Source: Variovorax paradoxus
GTDB lineage: Bacteria > Pseudomonadota > Gammaproteobacteria > Burkholderiales > Burkholderiaceae_C
Direction: 5' to 3'
DNA length: 64,000 nucleotides
Assembly: GCF_009498455.1 (NCBI RefSeq)
Contig: NZ_CP045644.1
Location: forward strand, 6,141,001 to 6,205,000
Shown: one piece after another, positions 7,684-17,226 of the stretch
Layout: the number at the start of each line of letters is the position of its first letter
Numbering within the stretch: position 1 is the first letter of the stretch
Notes under the pieces: model-generated
Told to the model about the DNA's origin: nothing
Seen by the model: the letters and a program-made list of their open reading frames with translations, nothing else
The model's database searches: none
Position numbers and translations under genes: made by a program

Positions 7684-7721
7684 GGGGGAAAGCGATCACG
7701 AACTGTTGATCGCCTTCCCCC
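7684..7721. terminator. Strong hairpin after the DUF2846 gene
   Basis: Arms GGGGGAAAGCGATC (7684-7697) and GATCGCCTTCCCCC (7708-7721) pair over 14 positions with one mismatch and a 10-nt loop. It lies 9 nt past the lipoprotein stop codon and 84 nt before the end of the convergent ROK gene, so it could stop transcription from both sides. The following T-run is weak (ATTCGATTT). Confidence 0.65.
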
Positions 7722-7804
7722 ATTCGATTTCCACGCCGGCTTTCGCCCAAGGAATGGCCGGCCATCAAGGCGTGCACGCGCTGCGTTGCGACGCCTGCAG
7801 CCTC

Positions 7805-9028
7805 TCAGGCGACCTTCAAGAACACCTCATGGTCCGGTGCGAAATTGGCGTGCAGCGGCAGCATCGCGCCGCCGAGCGCACAGGCCTGCGCCCCCGCCCG
7901 CCCGCCGTGCAGCCGCGGCGCCCACAGGCCTTCCCAGTTGCACTGCGCGAGCGCGGCGCGGGTCTGCACCAGCAGCGCTTCGAGCAGCGCACGTGACATC
8001 GAGCCGTCCATCACCACGTCGGCCAGATCGAGCACCGCGGTGCTGCTGACGATGGCGTGCGCCAGCGCCCGCGACGCGCTGCCGAGCCAGGCTTGCGTGG
8101 CTACGGCGAACGGTGCCTCGAGTGCGCGGTCGTCGTAGGCGGCGGTGGCGTCGAGGCCTTCGGCGCGCAGGCGCTGCTCGAACTCCCACAGCGACGCCTC
8201 GGCCACCACCTGCGTCGACACGCCTTCGGAGGGCTTCGCGGTGCGCATCGGGATCGACGCGAGCGCGCCCGCATTGCCGTGCGCGCCGGTGTGCAGGTGC
8301 GAGTTGATGACCAGCCCGCCGCCCACGAAGGTGTCGACGAAGATGTACAGGAAGCTCTTGAGGTCGTGGCCGCGCCCCGTCACCAGTTCGGCCACGCAGG
8401 CCGCCACGGTATCGCGCGCAAAGCCCACGGGCACGTCGGTGCGCGCGCGCACCTCGGCCAGCAGGTCCATCTGGTTCCACTCGTCCGACTGCGCTTTCGA
8501 CAGCCCCAGCGTGCGGTGCCAGCCGCCGAGCTGGAACGGCGCGGCCAGGCCTGCGCCCACGTTGCGTACGGCGAGCGGCCCGAGCCCGTCGCGCAGCCGA
8601 TGGATATGTTCGGCGATCACGGGCAGCAGCGCCTCGGCGTCGGGAAACTCGTAGCGGATCGCGTGGTGCTCGCGCACCTGCGCCGTGAAGTCGATCAGCA
8701 GCCACTCGGCCCCGCGCCGCCCGAGCTTGACGCCGATGGCGAAGGCGCCGTCGGGGTTGAGCGCCAGCGGCACCGAGGGCTGGCCGATGCGCCCGCGCAC
8801 GCGGCTTTGCTTGACGATGAGGCCGTCGTCTTCGAGCCGCGCGGTGATGAGGCCGATGGTCTGCGCGCTCAGGCCCGTGAGCCGCGCGAGGTCGGCCTTG
8901 GGCAGGCTGGGGTGCACGCGCAACGCCTGCAGCACCACGCGCTCGTTGAACTGGCGCATGCCCACATGGTTGGAGCCGCGCGGACGCAGCAAGGCCGACG
9001 GAAGCTCGAGGGCATCGGGATCAGGCAT
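7805..9028 (-). CDS. ROK-family transcriptional regulator of the sugar ABC operon
   Basis: A 407-residue ROK regulator. A winged-helix N-terminus (about 22-85, ADLARLTGLSAQTIGLITARLEDDGLI) precedes an actin-like sugar-binding ROK domain (about 95-390). The catalytic DxGxT of sugar kinases is replaced (GVKLGRRGAEW), as expected of a regulator. The Cys-rich zinc motif typical of NagC and Mlc (CxCGxxGC) is also absent after GAHGNAGALASIPM, replaced by KPSEGVSTQ. It overlaps the ABC ATPase gene by 8 nt and is the last gene of the binding protein-permease-ATPase operon, so it most likely controls that transporter. The palindrome upstream of the binding-protein gene is a candidate operator. Confidence 0.88.
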   Translation of the reverse strand: MPDPDALELPSALLRPRGSNHVGMRQFNERVVLQALRVHPSLPKADLARLTGLSAQTIGLITARLEDDGLIVKQSRVRGRIGQPSVPLALNPDGAFAIGVKLGRRGAEWLLIDFTAQVREHHAIRYEFPDAEALLPVIAEHIHRLRDGLGPLAVRNVGAGLAAPFQLGGWHRTLGLSKAQSDEWNQMDLLAEVRARTDVPVGFARDTVAACVAELVTGRGHDLKSFLYIFVDTFVGGGLVINSHLHTGAHGNAGALASIPMRTAKPSEGVSTQVVAEASLWEFEQRLRAEGLDATAAYDDRALEAPFAVATQAWLGSASRALAHAIVSSTAVLDLADVVMDGSMSRALLEALLVQTRAALAQCNWEGLWAPRLHGGRAGAQACALGGAMLPLHANFAPDHEVFLKVA

Positions 9029-9817
9029 GCGCCTCCGCGGGCAACTGATCGGCGGTCATGGCACCGGTCATCACGGCCACGGTGTCGCTCATGCTGATCT
9101 TCTTGGGGTTGAGCACGGCGGCGCGCCGGCCGAGACGCGCCACGTGGATGCGGTCGGCCACCTCGAACACGTGCGGCATGTTGTGGCTGATGAGCACCAC
9201 GGGCAGGCCGCGCTCGCGCACGCGGCGGATCAGCTCGAGCACCATGTTGCCCTCTTTCACGCCGAGCGCGGCGGTCGGCTCGTCCATGATGACCACGTGC
9301 CGCGCGAAGGCCGCGCTGCGCGCCACGGCCACGCACTGGCGCTGGCCGCCCGAGAGCGTTTCGACCGCCTGCGTCATCGACTGGATGCCCACCTTCAGAT
9401 CGGCCATGCGCGCCGTGCTTTCGAGCAGCATCTTCTTCTTGTCGAGCATGCGCAGCACGTTGCCCAGGAAGCCGGGGCGGCGCAGTTCGCGGCCGAGAAA
9501 GAGGTTCTCGTAGATGGTCATGGCGGGCGCCACGGCGAGGTCTTGATAGACCGTCTCGATACCGGCGCGTCGCGCGTCGAGCGGGTTGCGAAAGTGCACC
9601 GGCGCACCGTCGAGCAGGATCTGGCCCTCGTCGGGCACGATCGCGCCCGACAGCGCCTTGATGAGCGACGACTTGCCCGCGCCGTTGTCGCCGATCACCG
9701 CGAGGATCTCACCTTCGCGCAATTCGAAGTCGACGCCGTCGAGCGCAGTGACCTGGCCGTAGCGTTTCACCAGGCCCTTGGCCTGCATGACGATCTTTGG
9801 GTTTACGACAGCGTTCA

Positions 9818-9818
<1 letters not shown>
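9021..9818 (-). CDS. Sugar ABC transporter ATPase (FrcA-like)
   Basis: A 265-residue ATP-binding subunit with one ABC domain, like FrcA and unlike the double-domain RbsA/XylG. Walker A is GDNGAGKSS near residues 38-46, the signature is LSGGQ near 147-151, Walker B is VVIMDEPT, and the switch His is in ISHNMP. It should energise uptake of a monosaccharide through the adjacent permease. The ATG overlaps the permease stop codon (ATGA), so translation is coupled. The specific sugar is not certain; fructose or another aldose or ketose fits the family. Confidence 0.92.
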
Positions 9819-10777
<959 letters not shown>

Positions 10778-10804
10778 CGATGTGCCTCCCTTTCTACCGA
10801 CCGC

Positions 10805-11818
10805 TTACTTCTTGCCCCAGCACAGCTCGGCGCCGGTCTTGGTGTCCTTGCTCTCGACACCCGCCACGCTCTTGCCGGCGATGAGCGTCACGCCGGTGTC
10901 GACATAGCCCGAGGCCTTCTTGCCGGTCTTGGCGAACTCGACGCCCGCGGCCACGCCCATGGCGGCCATCTTCAGCGGGTACTGCTGCGAGGTCGCGGCA
11001 ATGACGCCGGCGGCCGTGTCCTTGATGCCCTGGCAGCCGCCGTCGACCGAGACGATCATCACGCCCTTCTCCTTGCCCGCGCGCTTGAGCGCGTTGTAGG
11101 CACCGGCCGCGGCGGGCTCGTTGATGGTGTAGACCAGGTTCACGTCGGGCGCTTTCTGCAGGCAGTTTTCCATCACCGTCTGCGCCTTGGCCTGGTCGCC
11201 GAAGCTGTCGGCCATGCAGACGATTTCGGGCGCCTTCGACAGCTCGTTCGACTTGGCGTCGTTGGCCGCCAGGCCAAAGCCCTTCATGAAGCCGTTGTGG
11301 CGCTGCGCGCCCACGGGGTGGCCCGGCAGCAGGTCGAGCGCCACGATCTTGGGCGTCTTGCCGGCCATCGCGGCCTTGGCGTATTCGCCGATGAGCACGC
11401 CGGCCGTGTAGTTGTTGGTGGCAAAGAGCGCGTCGGTCGCGTCCGGCGGATCGGCCGGGCTGTCGAGCGCAATCACCTGCACGCCCTTGTCGCGCGCCTT
11501 CTTGATCGCCGGCACGATGGCCTTGGCGTCGCTCGGCGTGATGAGGATGGTCTTGGCACCGGCCGCGATCATGTTTTCCATCGCCGTGATCTGCCCCGCG
11601 TTGTCGCCGTCGGCCTTGCCCGCGCCTGAGAGCAGCTTGGCGCCGAGCTTCTTGGCCTCTTCCTGCGCGCCCTCCTTCATCTTCACGAAGAAGGGATTGG
11701 TCTCGGTCTTCGTGACCAGGCCGATGACCGGCGGGTCGGCGGCCAGGGCCGTGGAGGCGGTGGAAGCGGCCAGGGCCAGGACGGCCAGGGCGGGAACGAA
11801 GCGCGGGCTGATGAACAT
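10805..11818 (-). CDS. Periplasmic sugar-binding protein (FrcB-like)
   Basis: A 337-residue type I periplasmic binding protein with a clean signal peptide (about 1-27, cleavage ALA-AD). The mature protein follows the ribose/fructose-binding pattern: VIGLVTKTETNPFFVKMKEGA at its start, GAKTILITPSDAKAI, VIALDSPADP, and a GQC-type VDGGCQGIKDTAAG segment near residue 247. It is the first gene of the operon and delivers the sugar to the permease. A 420-nt upstream region holds a likely promoter and operator. Confidence 0.92.
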   Translation of the reverse strand: MFISPRFVPALAVLALAASTASTALAADPPVIGLVTKTETNPFFVKMKEGAQEEAKKLGAKLLSGAGKADGDNAGQITAMENMIAAGAKTILITPSDAKAIVPAIKKARDKGVQVIALDSPADPPDATDALFATNNYTAGVLIGEYAKAAMAGKTPKIVALDLLPGHPVGAQRHNGFMKGFGLAANDAKSNELSKAPEIVCMADSFGDQAKAQTVMENCLQKAPDVNLVYTINEPAAAGAYNALKRAGKEKGVMIVSVDGGCQGIKDTAAGVIAATSQQYPLKMAAMGVAAGVEFAKTGKKASGYVDTGVTLIAGKSVAGVESKDTKTGAELCWGKK

Positions 11819-11945
11819 GGGTGTGTCTCCTTCAGGGGCGGGGCACGGCGTTTTGCCGTGCTTTTCTGTGAAACCGGCGGCCTTCTTGTTTGCAATTCAA
11901 CGAGAACGCACCGGACGCGAGACGGACTATCGAACAGTCGACTTA

Positions 11946-11964
11946 CTAAATCAAGTTGATTGAG
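11946..11964. promoter_or_regulatory. Palindromic candidate operator for the ROK regulator
   Basis: CTAAATCAA-G-TTGATTGAG is an inverted repeat matching at 8 of 9 positions per arm, with a perfect AATCAA/TTGATT core. It lies 128 nt upstream of the sugar-binding protein start. By position it is a likely site for the ROK regulator at the end of the operon; binding has not been shown. Confidence 0.45.
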
Positions 11965-12136
11965 TTATCGAAAACCCGCGTTTGAACAGATTCGTTGGCC
12001 GTGACATTTGCCGCGGTTCATCGGCCTGCGGGCCGCAGTTTGTCATTCAAAAAGCCTCAATGCCTGGACGGCGTCGACGTTTGAATTCAGTTTTCGACGA
12101 TTGGCTTGAATGGCGCTTCAGCGCTCATCTGGGTGC

Positions 12137-12157
12137 GAAAAGTCGGCTACGGGCCGA
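12137..12157 (-). terminator. Weak terminator candidate after the MFS gene
   Basis: On the minus strand TCGGC and GCCGA arms (12157-12153 and 12147-12143) with a 5-nt loop are followed by CTTTT. The stem is short, so this is tentative, but it sits where the aroC-MFS transcript should stop, about 85 nt past the MFS stop codon. Confidence 0.35.
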
Positions 12158-12240
12158 AATGCAATGAAGGTGCGCTCTTTGTTACCGCGACTGGCAAGCC
12201 CCGGCGCCGGCGATGAATGCAGCGTCTCGGGCGGGCGCGC

Positions 12241-13434
12241 TCAGGCCCGGTTCGGACGCGCCGAGGGCTCGAGCACCACCATCCGCCAAGCGCACAACGA
12301 CCCCGCCACCGCCAGCACCGCCGCCAGCGCGAACATCGTGCGATAGCCCAGCTCCTGCGCCACCGCGCCACCAAGCAGCACGCCCAGCACACCGCCGAAG
12401 CCGTAGCCGATCACCGTGAACAGCGCCTGCCCGCGTCCGCGCAGGTGGCCGGGGAAGCGGCGCGACACCACGGCGATGCAGGCCGTGTGGTGCGCCGCGA
12501 AGCTCAGCGCGTGCAGCCATTGCGCGACGACGAGCGCCGCGATGAAGCCGCCGAGCCCGGCCGTGAGCCCGAGCCGCGCCACGCCGGCGATGCCGCACAC
12601 CAGCATCCAGCGCGGCATCGGCAACAGGCCGATGAGCCGGCCCTGCAAAAAGAACCAGACGATCTCGGCCACCACCGACAGCGCCCACAAGAGGCCGATG
12701 GTGCTCTTGCCATAGCCGATCGAATCGAGGTACAGCGAGAAGAACGCGTACACCGAGAAGTGCGACATCACCTGGAAGAACAGCGACGCAAAGAACCAGC
12801 GCACGGCGGGGATGCGCAGCACGGGGCCGATGGGTTCCTTCACGGCGTCGTGCGCGGCGGGCGGCTCGCGCACGTCGGGCAGCTTCATCGTGGCGATCAG
12901 CACGACGGCCAGCGTGCCGGCCGCCCAGTACGGAAAGTGCTTCATGCCGAAGCGCTCGAACCACTCGCCCGCAACGAACACGGTGAACAGGAAGCCGGCC
13001 GAGCCGCACAGGCGGATGCGCCCGTAGCGGCCCCAGTCGCCCGCGACGATCTGCGCCATGGCCGCTTCGGTGAGCGACATCATCGAGCTGGTGTGCGTGA
13101 ACATCACGAGCAGCACCAGCGCGAGCCACCACGCGCCGCCGTGCCACCACAGCCCGAAGGAGCTGGCCAGCGCCACCGCGGCGCTGAAGCGCAACAGCTT
13201 CACGCGCTGGCCGGTGTGATCGCTGAGCGCGCCCCAGGCATAGGGCGCGAAGACGCGCGTGATCGATTGCACCGAGGCCAGCAGGCTGATCGTGAAGATC
13301 GGCAGGCCCAGGTCCTTGAGCCACAGCGGCAGGTACGGGTTGAAGAAACCGATGTGCGCGAAGTAGCTGGCCGACAGGCCAGCGAATGCCAACAGGTGGC
13401 CGCGCCCGGCGGCCACAGGTGGCGCGGCGGGCAC
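12241..13434 (-). CDS. MFS transporter of the PPP/HcaT-like family
   Basis: A 397-residue major facilitator with about 12 hydrophobic segments. It belongs to the MFS_1_like group that includes HcaT, as shown by FAHIGFFNPYLPLWLKDLGL near the start, WGALSDHTGQRVKLLR after helix 2, and GRYGRIRLCGSAGF in the middle. I chose the GTG that overlaps the aroC stop codon (TAGTG), because homology begins right after it and a longer upstream frame runs into aroC. Substrate is unknown; HcaT itself is linked to phenylpropionate uptake, and aromatic acids are a guess. It is translationally coupled to aroC. Confidence 0.8.
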   Translation of the reverse strand: MPAAPPVAAGRGHLLAFAGLSASYFAHIGFFNPYLPLWLKDLGLPIFTISLLASVQSITRVFAPYAWGALSDHTGQRVKLLRFSAAVALASSFGLWWHGGAWWLALVLLVMFTHTSSMMSLTEAAMAQIVAGDWGRYGRIRLCGSAGFLFTVFVAGEWFERFGMKHFPYWAAGTLAVVLIATMKLPDVREPPAAHDAVKEPIGPVLRIPAVRWFFASLFFQVMSHFSVYAFFSLYLDSIGYGKSTIGLLWALSVVAEIVWFFLQGRLIGLLPMPRWMLVCGIAGVARLGLTAGLGGFIAALVVAQWLHALSFAAHHTACIAVVSRRFPGHLRGRGQALFTVIGYGFGGVLGVLLGGAVAQELGYRTMFALAAVLAVAGSLCAWRMVVLEPSARPNRA

Positions 13435-14546
13435 TACAGGAAAGACGACTGCGGCGACGCAGCTTCGCTCTTCTCGGCAGGCGGATTCACGTCGCCGCAC
13501 TGCGCGCGGTTGCGCAGCACGTGTTCCATCACCACCAGCGCGAGCATCGCTTCGGCGATGGGCGTGGCGCGGATGCCCACGCAGGGGTCATGGCGGCCCT
13601 TGGTGATGACTTCGACGGGGTTGTTGTTCACATCAATCGACTGGCGCGGGCTGATGATCGAGCTGGTCGGCTTGATCGCGATGCTCACCTCGAGGTCTTG
13701 CCCCGAGCTGATGCCGCCCAGGATGCCGCCCGCGTTGTTGCTGAGAAAACCAGTCGGCGTGATCGAGTCGCCATGCGTGGTGCCGCGTTGCGTGATGCTG
13801 TCGAAGCCGGCGCCGATTTCCACGGCCTTCACGGCGTTGATGCCCATCATGGCGTAGGCGATTTCGGCGTCTAGCTTGTCGAACAGCGGCTCGCCCAGGC
13901 CCACGGGCACGTTGGTGGCCGTGACGCGGATGCGCGCGCCGCACGAATCGCCGGCCTTGCGCAGGCGGTCCATGTAGTCCTCCAGCGCGCTCACGTCGGC
14001 GATGGGGGCGAAGAAGGGGTTGTTCGGGACGTGGTCCCAGTTCTCGAAGGGAATCGTGATCTCGCCGATCTGCGTCATGCAGCCGCGAAACACCATCCCG
14101 TATTTTTCGGCCAGCCACTTCTTGGCGACGGCGCCGGCCGCGACCATGGGCGCCGTGAGGCGTGCCGAAGAACGCCCGCCGCCGCGCGGATCGCGGATGC
14201 CGTACTTCTTCCAGTAGGTGAAGTCGGCGTGGCCGGGTCGGAACTGCTGGGCGATCTGCCCGTAGTCCTTGCTGCGCTGGTCGGTGTTCTGGATCAGCAG
14301 CGCAATGGGCGTGCCGGTGGTCTTGCCTTCGTACACGCCGGACAGGATCTGCACCGCGTCGGGCTCGTTGCGCTGCGTGACGTGGCGGCTGGTGCCGGGG
14401 CGGCGGCGGTCGAGGTCGCCCTGGATGTCGGCCTCGCTCAGGGCCATGCCCGGGGGGCAGCCGTCGATCACGCAGCCGATGGCCGGGCCGTGCGACTCGC
14501 CGAAATTGGTGACCGCGAAGAGAGTTCCGAAGGTGTTGCCGCTCAT
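13434..14546 (-). CDS. aroC: Chorismate synthase
   Basis: A 370-residue enzyme that converts 5-enolpyruvylshikimate 3-phosphate to chorismate using reduced FMN, the last step of the shikimate pathway. The start [20 protein letters not shown] is the family's usual N-terminus, with signature GESHG and the FMN/substrate region [15 protein letters not shown]. Later motifs are [20 protein letters not shown] and [23 protein letters not shown]. Length matches the family. It is followed by the overlapping MFS gene and preceded by the small 61-residue gene on the same strand. Confidence 0.96.
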   Translation of the reverse strand: MSGNTFGTLFAVTNFGESHGPAIGCVIDGCPPGMALSEADIQGDLDRRRPGTSRHVTQRNEPDAVQILSGVYEGKTTGTPIALLIQNTDQRSKDYGQIAQQFRPGHADFTYWKKYGIRDPRGGGRSSARLTAPMVAAGAVAKKWLAEKYGMVFRGCMTQIGEITIPFENWDHVPNNPFFAPIADVSALEDYMDRLRKAGDSCGARIRVTATNVPVGLGEPLFDKLDAEIAYAMMGINAVKAVEIGAGFDSITQRGTTHGDSITPTGFLSNNAGGILGGISSGQDLEVSIAIKPTSSIISPRQSIDVNNNPVEVITKGRHDPCVGIRATPIAEAMLALVVMEHVLRNRAQCGDVNPPAEKSEAASPQSSFL

Positions 14547-14579
14547 GGCGGGGATTATCCCCACAAAGCAGCAGCCGAC

Positions 14580-14765
14580 TCAGTCGGTGGTGTTTTCCAT
14601 GCGCTTGGCGAGTGCGCCCAGCTGCAGCTCGATGCTGAACAGCCGCTCGTTCAGCACCGCCGTCTGCAGGCGGATCGCCTCGACGATGGCCTTGGTCTGC
14701 GGGTCGGAGGTGCTGTCGGACAGTTCAGACAGGTCATGCAGCTTCTTGCGCAGTTCGTTGCTCAT
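14580..14765 (-). CDS. Small helical protein, unknown function
   Basis: A 61-residue protein, MSNELRKKLHDLSELSD..., predicted to be almost wholly helical with charged heptad-like patterning (IVEAIRLQTAVLNERLFSIELQLGALAKRM), possibly a short coiled coil. No cysteine and no membrane segment. It lies 34 nt upstream of aroC on the same strand and may share its transcript. I do not recognise a named family. The codon pattern and position support it as real. Confidence 0.6.
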   Translation of the reverse strand: MSNELRKKLHDLSELSDSTSDPQTKAIVEAIRLQTAVLNERLFSIELQLGALAKRMENTTD

Positions 14766-14820
14766 GGGGCCTCCGTTCGGTCGTGGGGATGCGTCGTGGA
14801 AGCCCCAGTATGGAGGCTCG

Positions 14821-16404
14821 TCAACGCTCCGGCAATGCGGCGCCGCCCGGGGGTATGGCGCCCTCCTCCGCATGCGCCGCGCCCACCCCGCGCAGCCGCA
14901 CCGCCACCAGCACGCCGACGAACAACAGCACCACGGCGCACAGGCCGGCCACCAGCCGCAGGGCGCGCAGCAGCGCCTCGCGCCCGGTGTCGAGCAGCGC
15001 GGCGCCCGTGGCGCCGGGCAGTTCCCCGGCCAGCGCGACCGCCCCGCCCAGGGTGCTGCGCGCGGCTTCGAGCGCCGCCGGATCGGCCAGGCCGGCGGGC
15101 ACCGCATCGGCCATCGCCGCGCGGTAGATCGCCGCGCCAACGCTGCCGAGGATGGCAATGCCCAGCGCGCCGCCGAACTCGGAGCTGGTCTCCGAGATCG
15201 CCGAGGCCACACCCGCGCGCTCCGGCGGCGCGCTGCCCACGACCAGGTCGGTGGCCAGCGTGAACACCGGCGCCAGGCCGAGCGACGAGATGATCGCGCT
15301 CGTCACCATCCAGGCCAGCCCGCCCTGCGCGGGCAGCAGCACCAGCATGCCGAAGCCCAGCGCCGCCACGCCCAGCCCGCCGCCCATGACGTACGCCGGG
15401 CACAGGCGCCGCGTGAGCGCGGGCACGATCATCGAGCCGACGATGAAGGCGCCGGCGCTCGGCATGCTCCACAGGCCCGCCTCCAGCGGCGACAGGCCGA
15501 GCACCAGCTGAAGGTACTGGGCGTTGTAGAGAAAGAGCCCGAACATCACGAAGCAGGCCAACATGTAGGCACCGAGCGAGACGCTGAAGGCCGGCAGCCT
15601 GAACAGGCGCAGGTCGATCATCGGATTCGCCAGCCGCCCCTGCCGGCGCGCGAACAGCCAGCCGAGCAGCGCACCGGCCGCGATGGCCAGCAGCGACACC
15701 GCGTCGGGACCGTGCTCGGCCACCTGCTTGATGCCGTAGATGGCCGCCAGCACGGCGCCCAGCGAGAGCGCCACGCTGGCCAGGTCGAGCGCGCCGGCAT
15801 CGGGATCGCGGTACTCGGGCAAGAGCCACGGGCCGAGCGCCAGCAGCAGCACCATCACCGGCACGCCGATGAGGAACACCGAGCCCCACGGAAAGAACTG
15901 CAGCAGCACGCCGCCCAGCACCGGGCCGATGACCGCGCCGGCCGAGTAGCTCGAAATCCACACGCCGATGGCCACGGTGCGCTGCGCCGGATCGAGGAAC
16001 ATGTTGCGGATCAGCGAGAGCGTGGACGGCGCCAGCGTCGCGCCCGCCACGCCGAGCAGCGCGCGCGTGGCGATCAGCATGTTGGCGCTGGTCGAGAAGG
16101 CCGCGAGCACCGAGGCCACGCCAAACGCCACCGCGCCGATCAGCAGCAGCCGGCGCCGCCCGATGCGGTCGCCCAGCGTGCCCATGGTGACCAGCAGGCC
16201 GGCCACGAAGAAGCCGTAGATGTCGACGATCCACAGCAGTTGCGAGGCGGTGGGCTTGAGGTCTTCGCTGATCGACGGGATCGCCAGGTTCAGCACCGTG
16301 AGGTCCATCGAATAGAGCATGCACGGCAGCGCGATGACCGCCAGGCCGGTCCATTCGCGCGCCGTGGCGCGGGCGGGCGTCACCCGCTGCGTTGCGCCGC
16401 TCAT
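14821..16404 (-). CDS. DHA2-family MFS exporter (EmrB/QacA type)
   Basis: A 527-residue drug:proton antiporter of the 14-helix DHA2 group. The start MSGATQRVTPARATAREWTG overlaps the upstream YCII stop codon (ATGA). Motifs include LYSMDLTVLNLAIPSI (motif D1 region), GTLGDRIGRRRLLLIG (motif A) and ALLGVAGATLAPSTLSLIRNMF. It is the last gene of the ArsR/SRPBCC/ECF42-like/YCII module, so it may be a stress or toxic-compound export component under that regulation. Substrate is unknown. Confidence 0.88.
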   Translation of the reverse strand: MSGATQRVTPARATAREWTGLAVIALPCMLYSMDLTVLNLAIPSISEDLKPTASQLLWIVDIYGFFVAGLLVTMGTLGDRIGRRRLLLIGAVAFGVASVLAAFSTSANMLIATRALLGVAGATLAPSTLSLIRNMFLDPAQRTVAIGVWISSYSAGAVIGPVLGGVLLQFFPWGSVFLIGVPVMVLLLALGPWLLPEYRDPDAGALDLASVALSLGAVLAAIYGIKQVAEHGPDAVSLLAIAAGALLGWLFARRQGRLANPMIDLRLFRLPAFSVSLGAYMLACFVMFGLFLYNAQYLQLVLGLSPLEAGLWSMPSAGAFIVGSMIVPALTRRLCPAYVMGGGLGVAALGFGMLVLLPAQGGLAWMVTSAIISSLGLAPVFTLATDLVVGSAPPERAGVASAISETSSEFGGALGIAILGSVGAAIYRAAMADAVPAGLADPAALEAARSTLGGAVALAGELPGATGAALLDTGREALLRALRLVAGLCAVVLLFVGVLVAVRLRGVGAAHAEEGAIPPGGAALPER

Positions 16405-16778
16405 GGGCCGGACCCCTGGTCGCCGTTGTCGCTGACCGAGAACGCCTTGCGCACCTCGACGCTGCTGAAGCGCGCCGACGGAATGCCGGCCGCGAGCTGC
16501 AGCGCTTCTTCTTCGCTGTCGGCCTTGACGAGGTAGAAGCCGCCCAGCTGTTCGCTGGTTTCGGCGAACGGCCCGTCGGTGACCGAGAGCTTGCCGTTGC
16601 GCATGCGCACCGTGACCGCCGTGCCGGCCGGCTGCAGGGCCTCGGCCGCGACGAGCTTGCCGCGCGCCTGCAGATGGGCGTCGTAGTCGAGGTGTTCGTG
16701 GATGTAGTGGTCCATGTCCTGCGCCGAGAAGTGGCTCGTCTGCGCGTCGGTTCCGTAGATCAGGCAAAGGTATCTCAT
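16401..16778 (-). CDS. YCII (DGPF) family protein, second copy
   Basis: A 125-residue YCII-related alpha-beta barrel protein. The family motif DGPFAETSEQLGGFYLV is seen near residues 68-84, and the N-terminus MRYLCLIYG is typical. Such DGPF proteins are characteristic neighbours of ECF42-type sigma factors and are thought to act with them, though their exact function is not established. It overlaps the first YCII gene by 4 nt and the exporter by 4 nt. The two YCII copies are clearly diverged, not a recent duplication. Confidence 0.88.
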   Translation of the reverse strand: MRYLCLIYGTDAQTSHFSAQDMDHYIHEHLDYDAHLQARGKLVAAEALQPAGTAVTVRMRNGKLSVTDGPFAETSEQLGGFYLVKADSEEEALQLAAGIPSARFSSVEVRKAFSVSDNGDQGSGP

Positions 16779-17155
16779 GCAACATTCCCCTTCGGGTTTT
16801 CGATCATTTCCATGACGTCGATGGGACGCACTTCGATGGCGCCGTAGCGCGCCATCGGAATGCGGCCCGCCAGCTGGATCGCGGCGTTCAGGTCGCGCGC
16901 CTCGACCAGGATGAAGCCGCACAGCTGCTCGCGCGCTTCGGCATACGGGCCGTCGACGTGCGAGCGCTGGCCCTGGCGCACCTGCACCACCTTGGCGGCG
17001 CTCACCGAGGTCAGCGCCTCTGCGGCGATGAAGTGGCCGGCGGCTTCGAGCAGGCGGTCGTAGGCCATCGAGTCGGCGTTGAGCGCGCGGCGCTCGTCGG
17101 GCGGCAGCGCGCGCAGCACCGCTTCGTCGCAATGAACGAGGCAGAGGTATTTCAT
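16775..17155 (-). CDS. YCII (DGPF) family protein, first copy
   Basis: A 126-residue YCII-related protein beginning MKYLCLVHCDEAVLRALPPDE. The signature appears as DGPYAEAREQLCGFILVEARD (about residues 68-88), with Tyr replacing the Phe of DGPF. It lies 71 nt after the sigma factor gene, in the same run, and overlaps the second YCII gene (ATGA). In this gene neighbourhood the YCII proteins are presumed partners or targets of the ECF42-like sigma factor. That link is from family knowledge and is not shown by this sequence. Confidence 0.88.
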   Translation of the reverse strand: MKYLCLVHCDEAVLRALPPDERRALNADSMAYDRLLEAAGHFIAAEALTSVSAAKVVQVRQGQRSHVDGPYAEAREQLCGFILVEARDLNAAIQLAGRIPMARYGAIEVRPIDVMEMIENPKGNVA

Positions 17156-17226
17156 GCGGAATCTCCTTGCAGGTTTGAGTGAGGACACTACTGGTCGAAC
17201 GGCGACGGCCGAAATCGACACGGGCG

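Larger units (their letters stand above)
11819..12240. other. Gene-free regulatory region before the sugar ABC operon
   Basis: About 420 nt without a convincing gene and visibly richer in A+T than its neighbours. It holds a ribosome site just before the binding-protein ATG, a 19-bp palindrome (11946-11964), and a small hairpin with T4 on the minus strand (12137-12157) that may end the MFS transcript. A short plus-strand frame at 11982-12167 has no ribosome site or family resemblance and is not called. Confidence 0.6.

Noticed and set aside
11982..12167. A 61-codon frame in the region before the sugar ABC operon
   Set aside because: No ribosome site, no family resemblance, and it runs through the likely regulatory region.
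14269..16536. A 755-codon plus-strand frame over aroC and the DHA2 exporter
   Set aside because: Antisense to clear genes and low in complexity (His/Arg/Gln/Glu runs). It is a GC-driven shadow.
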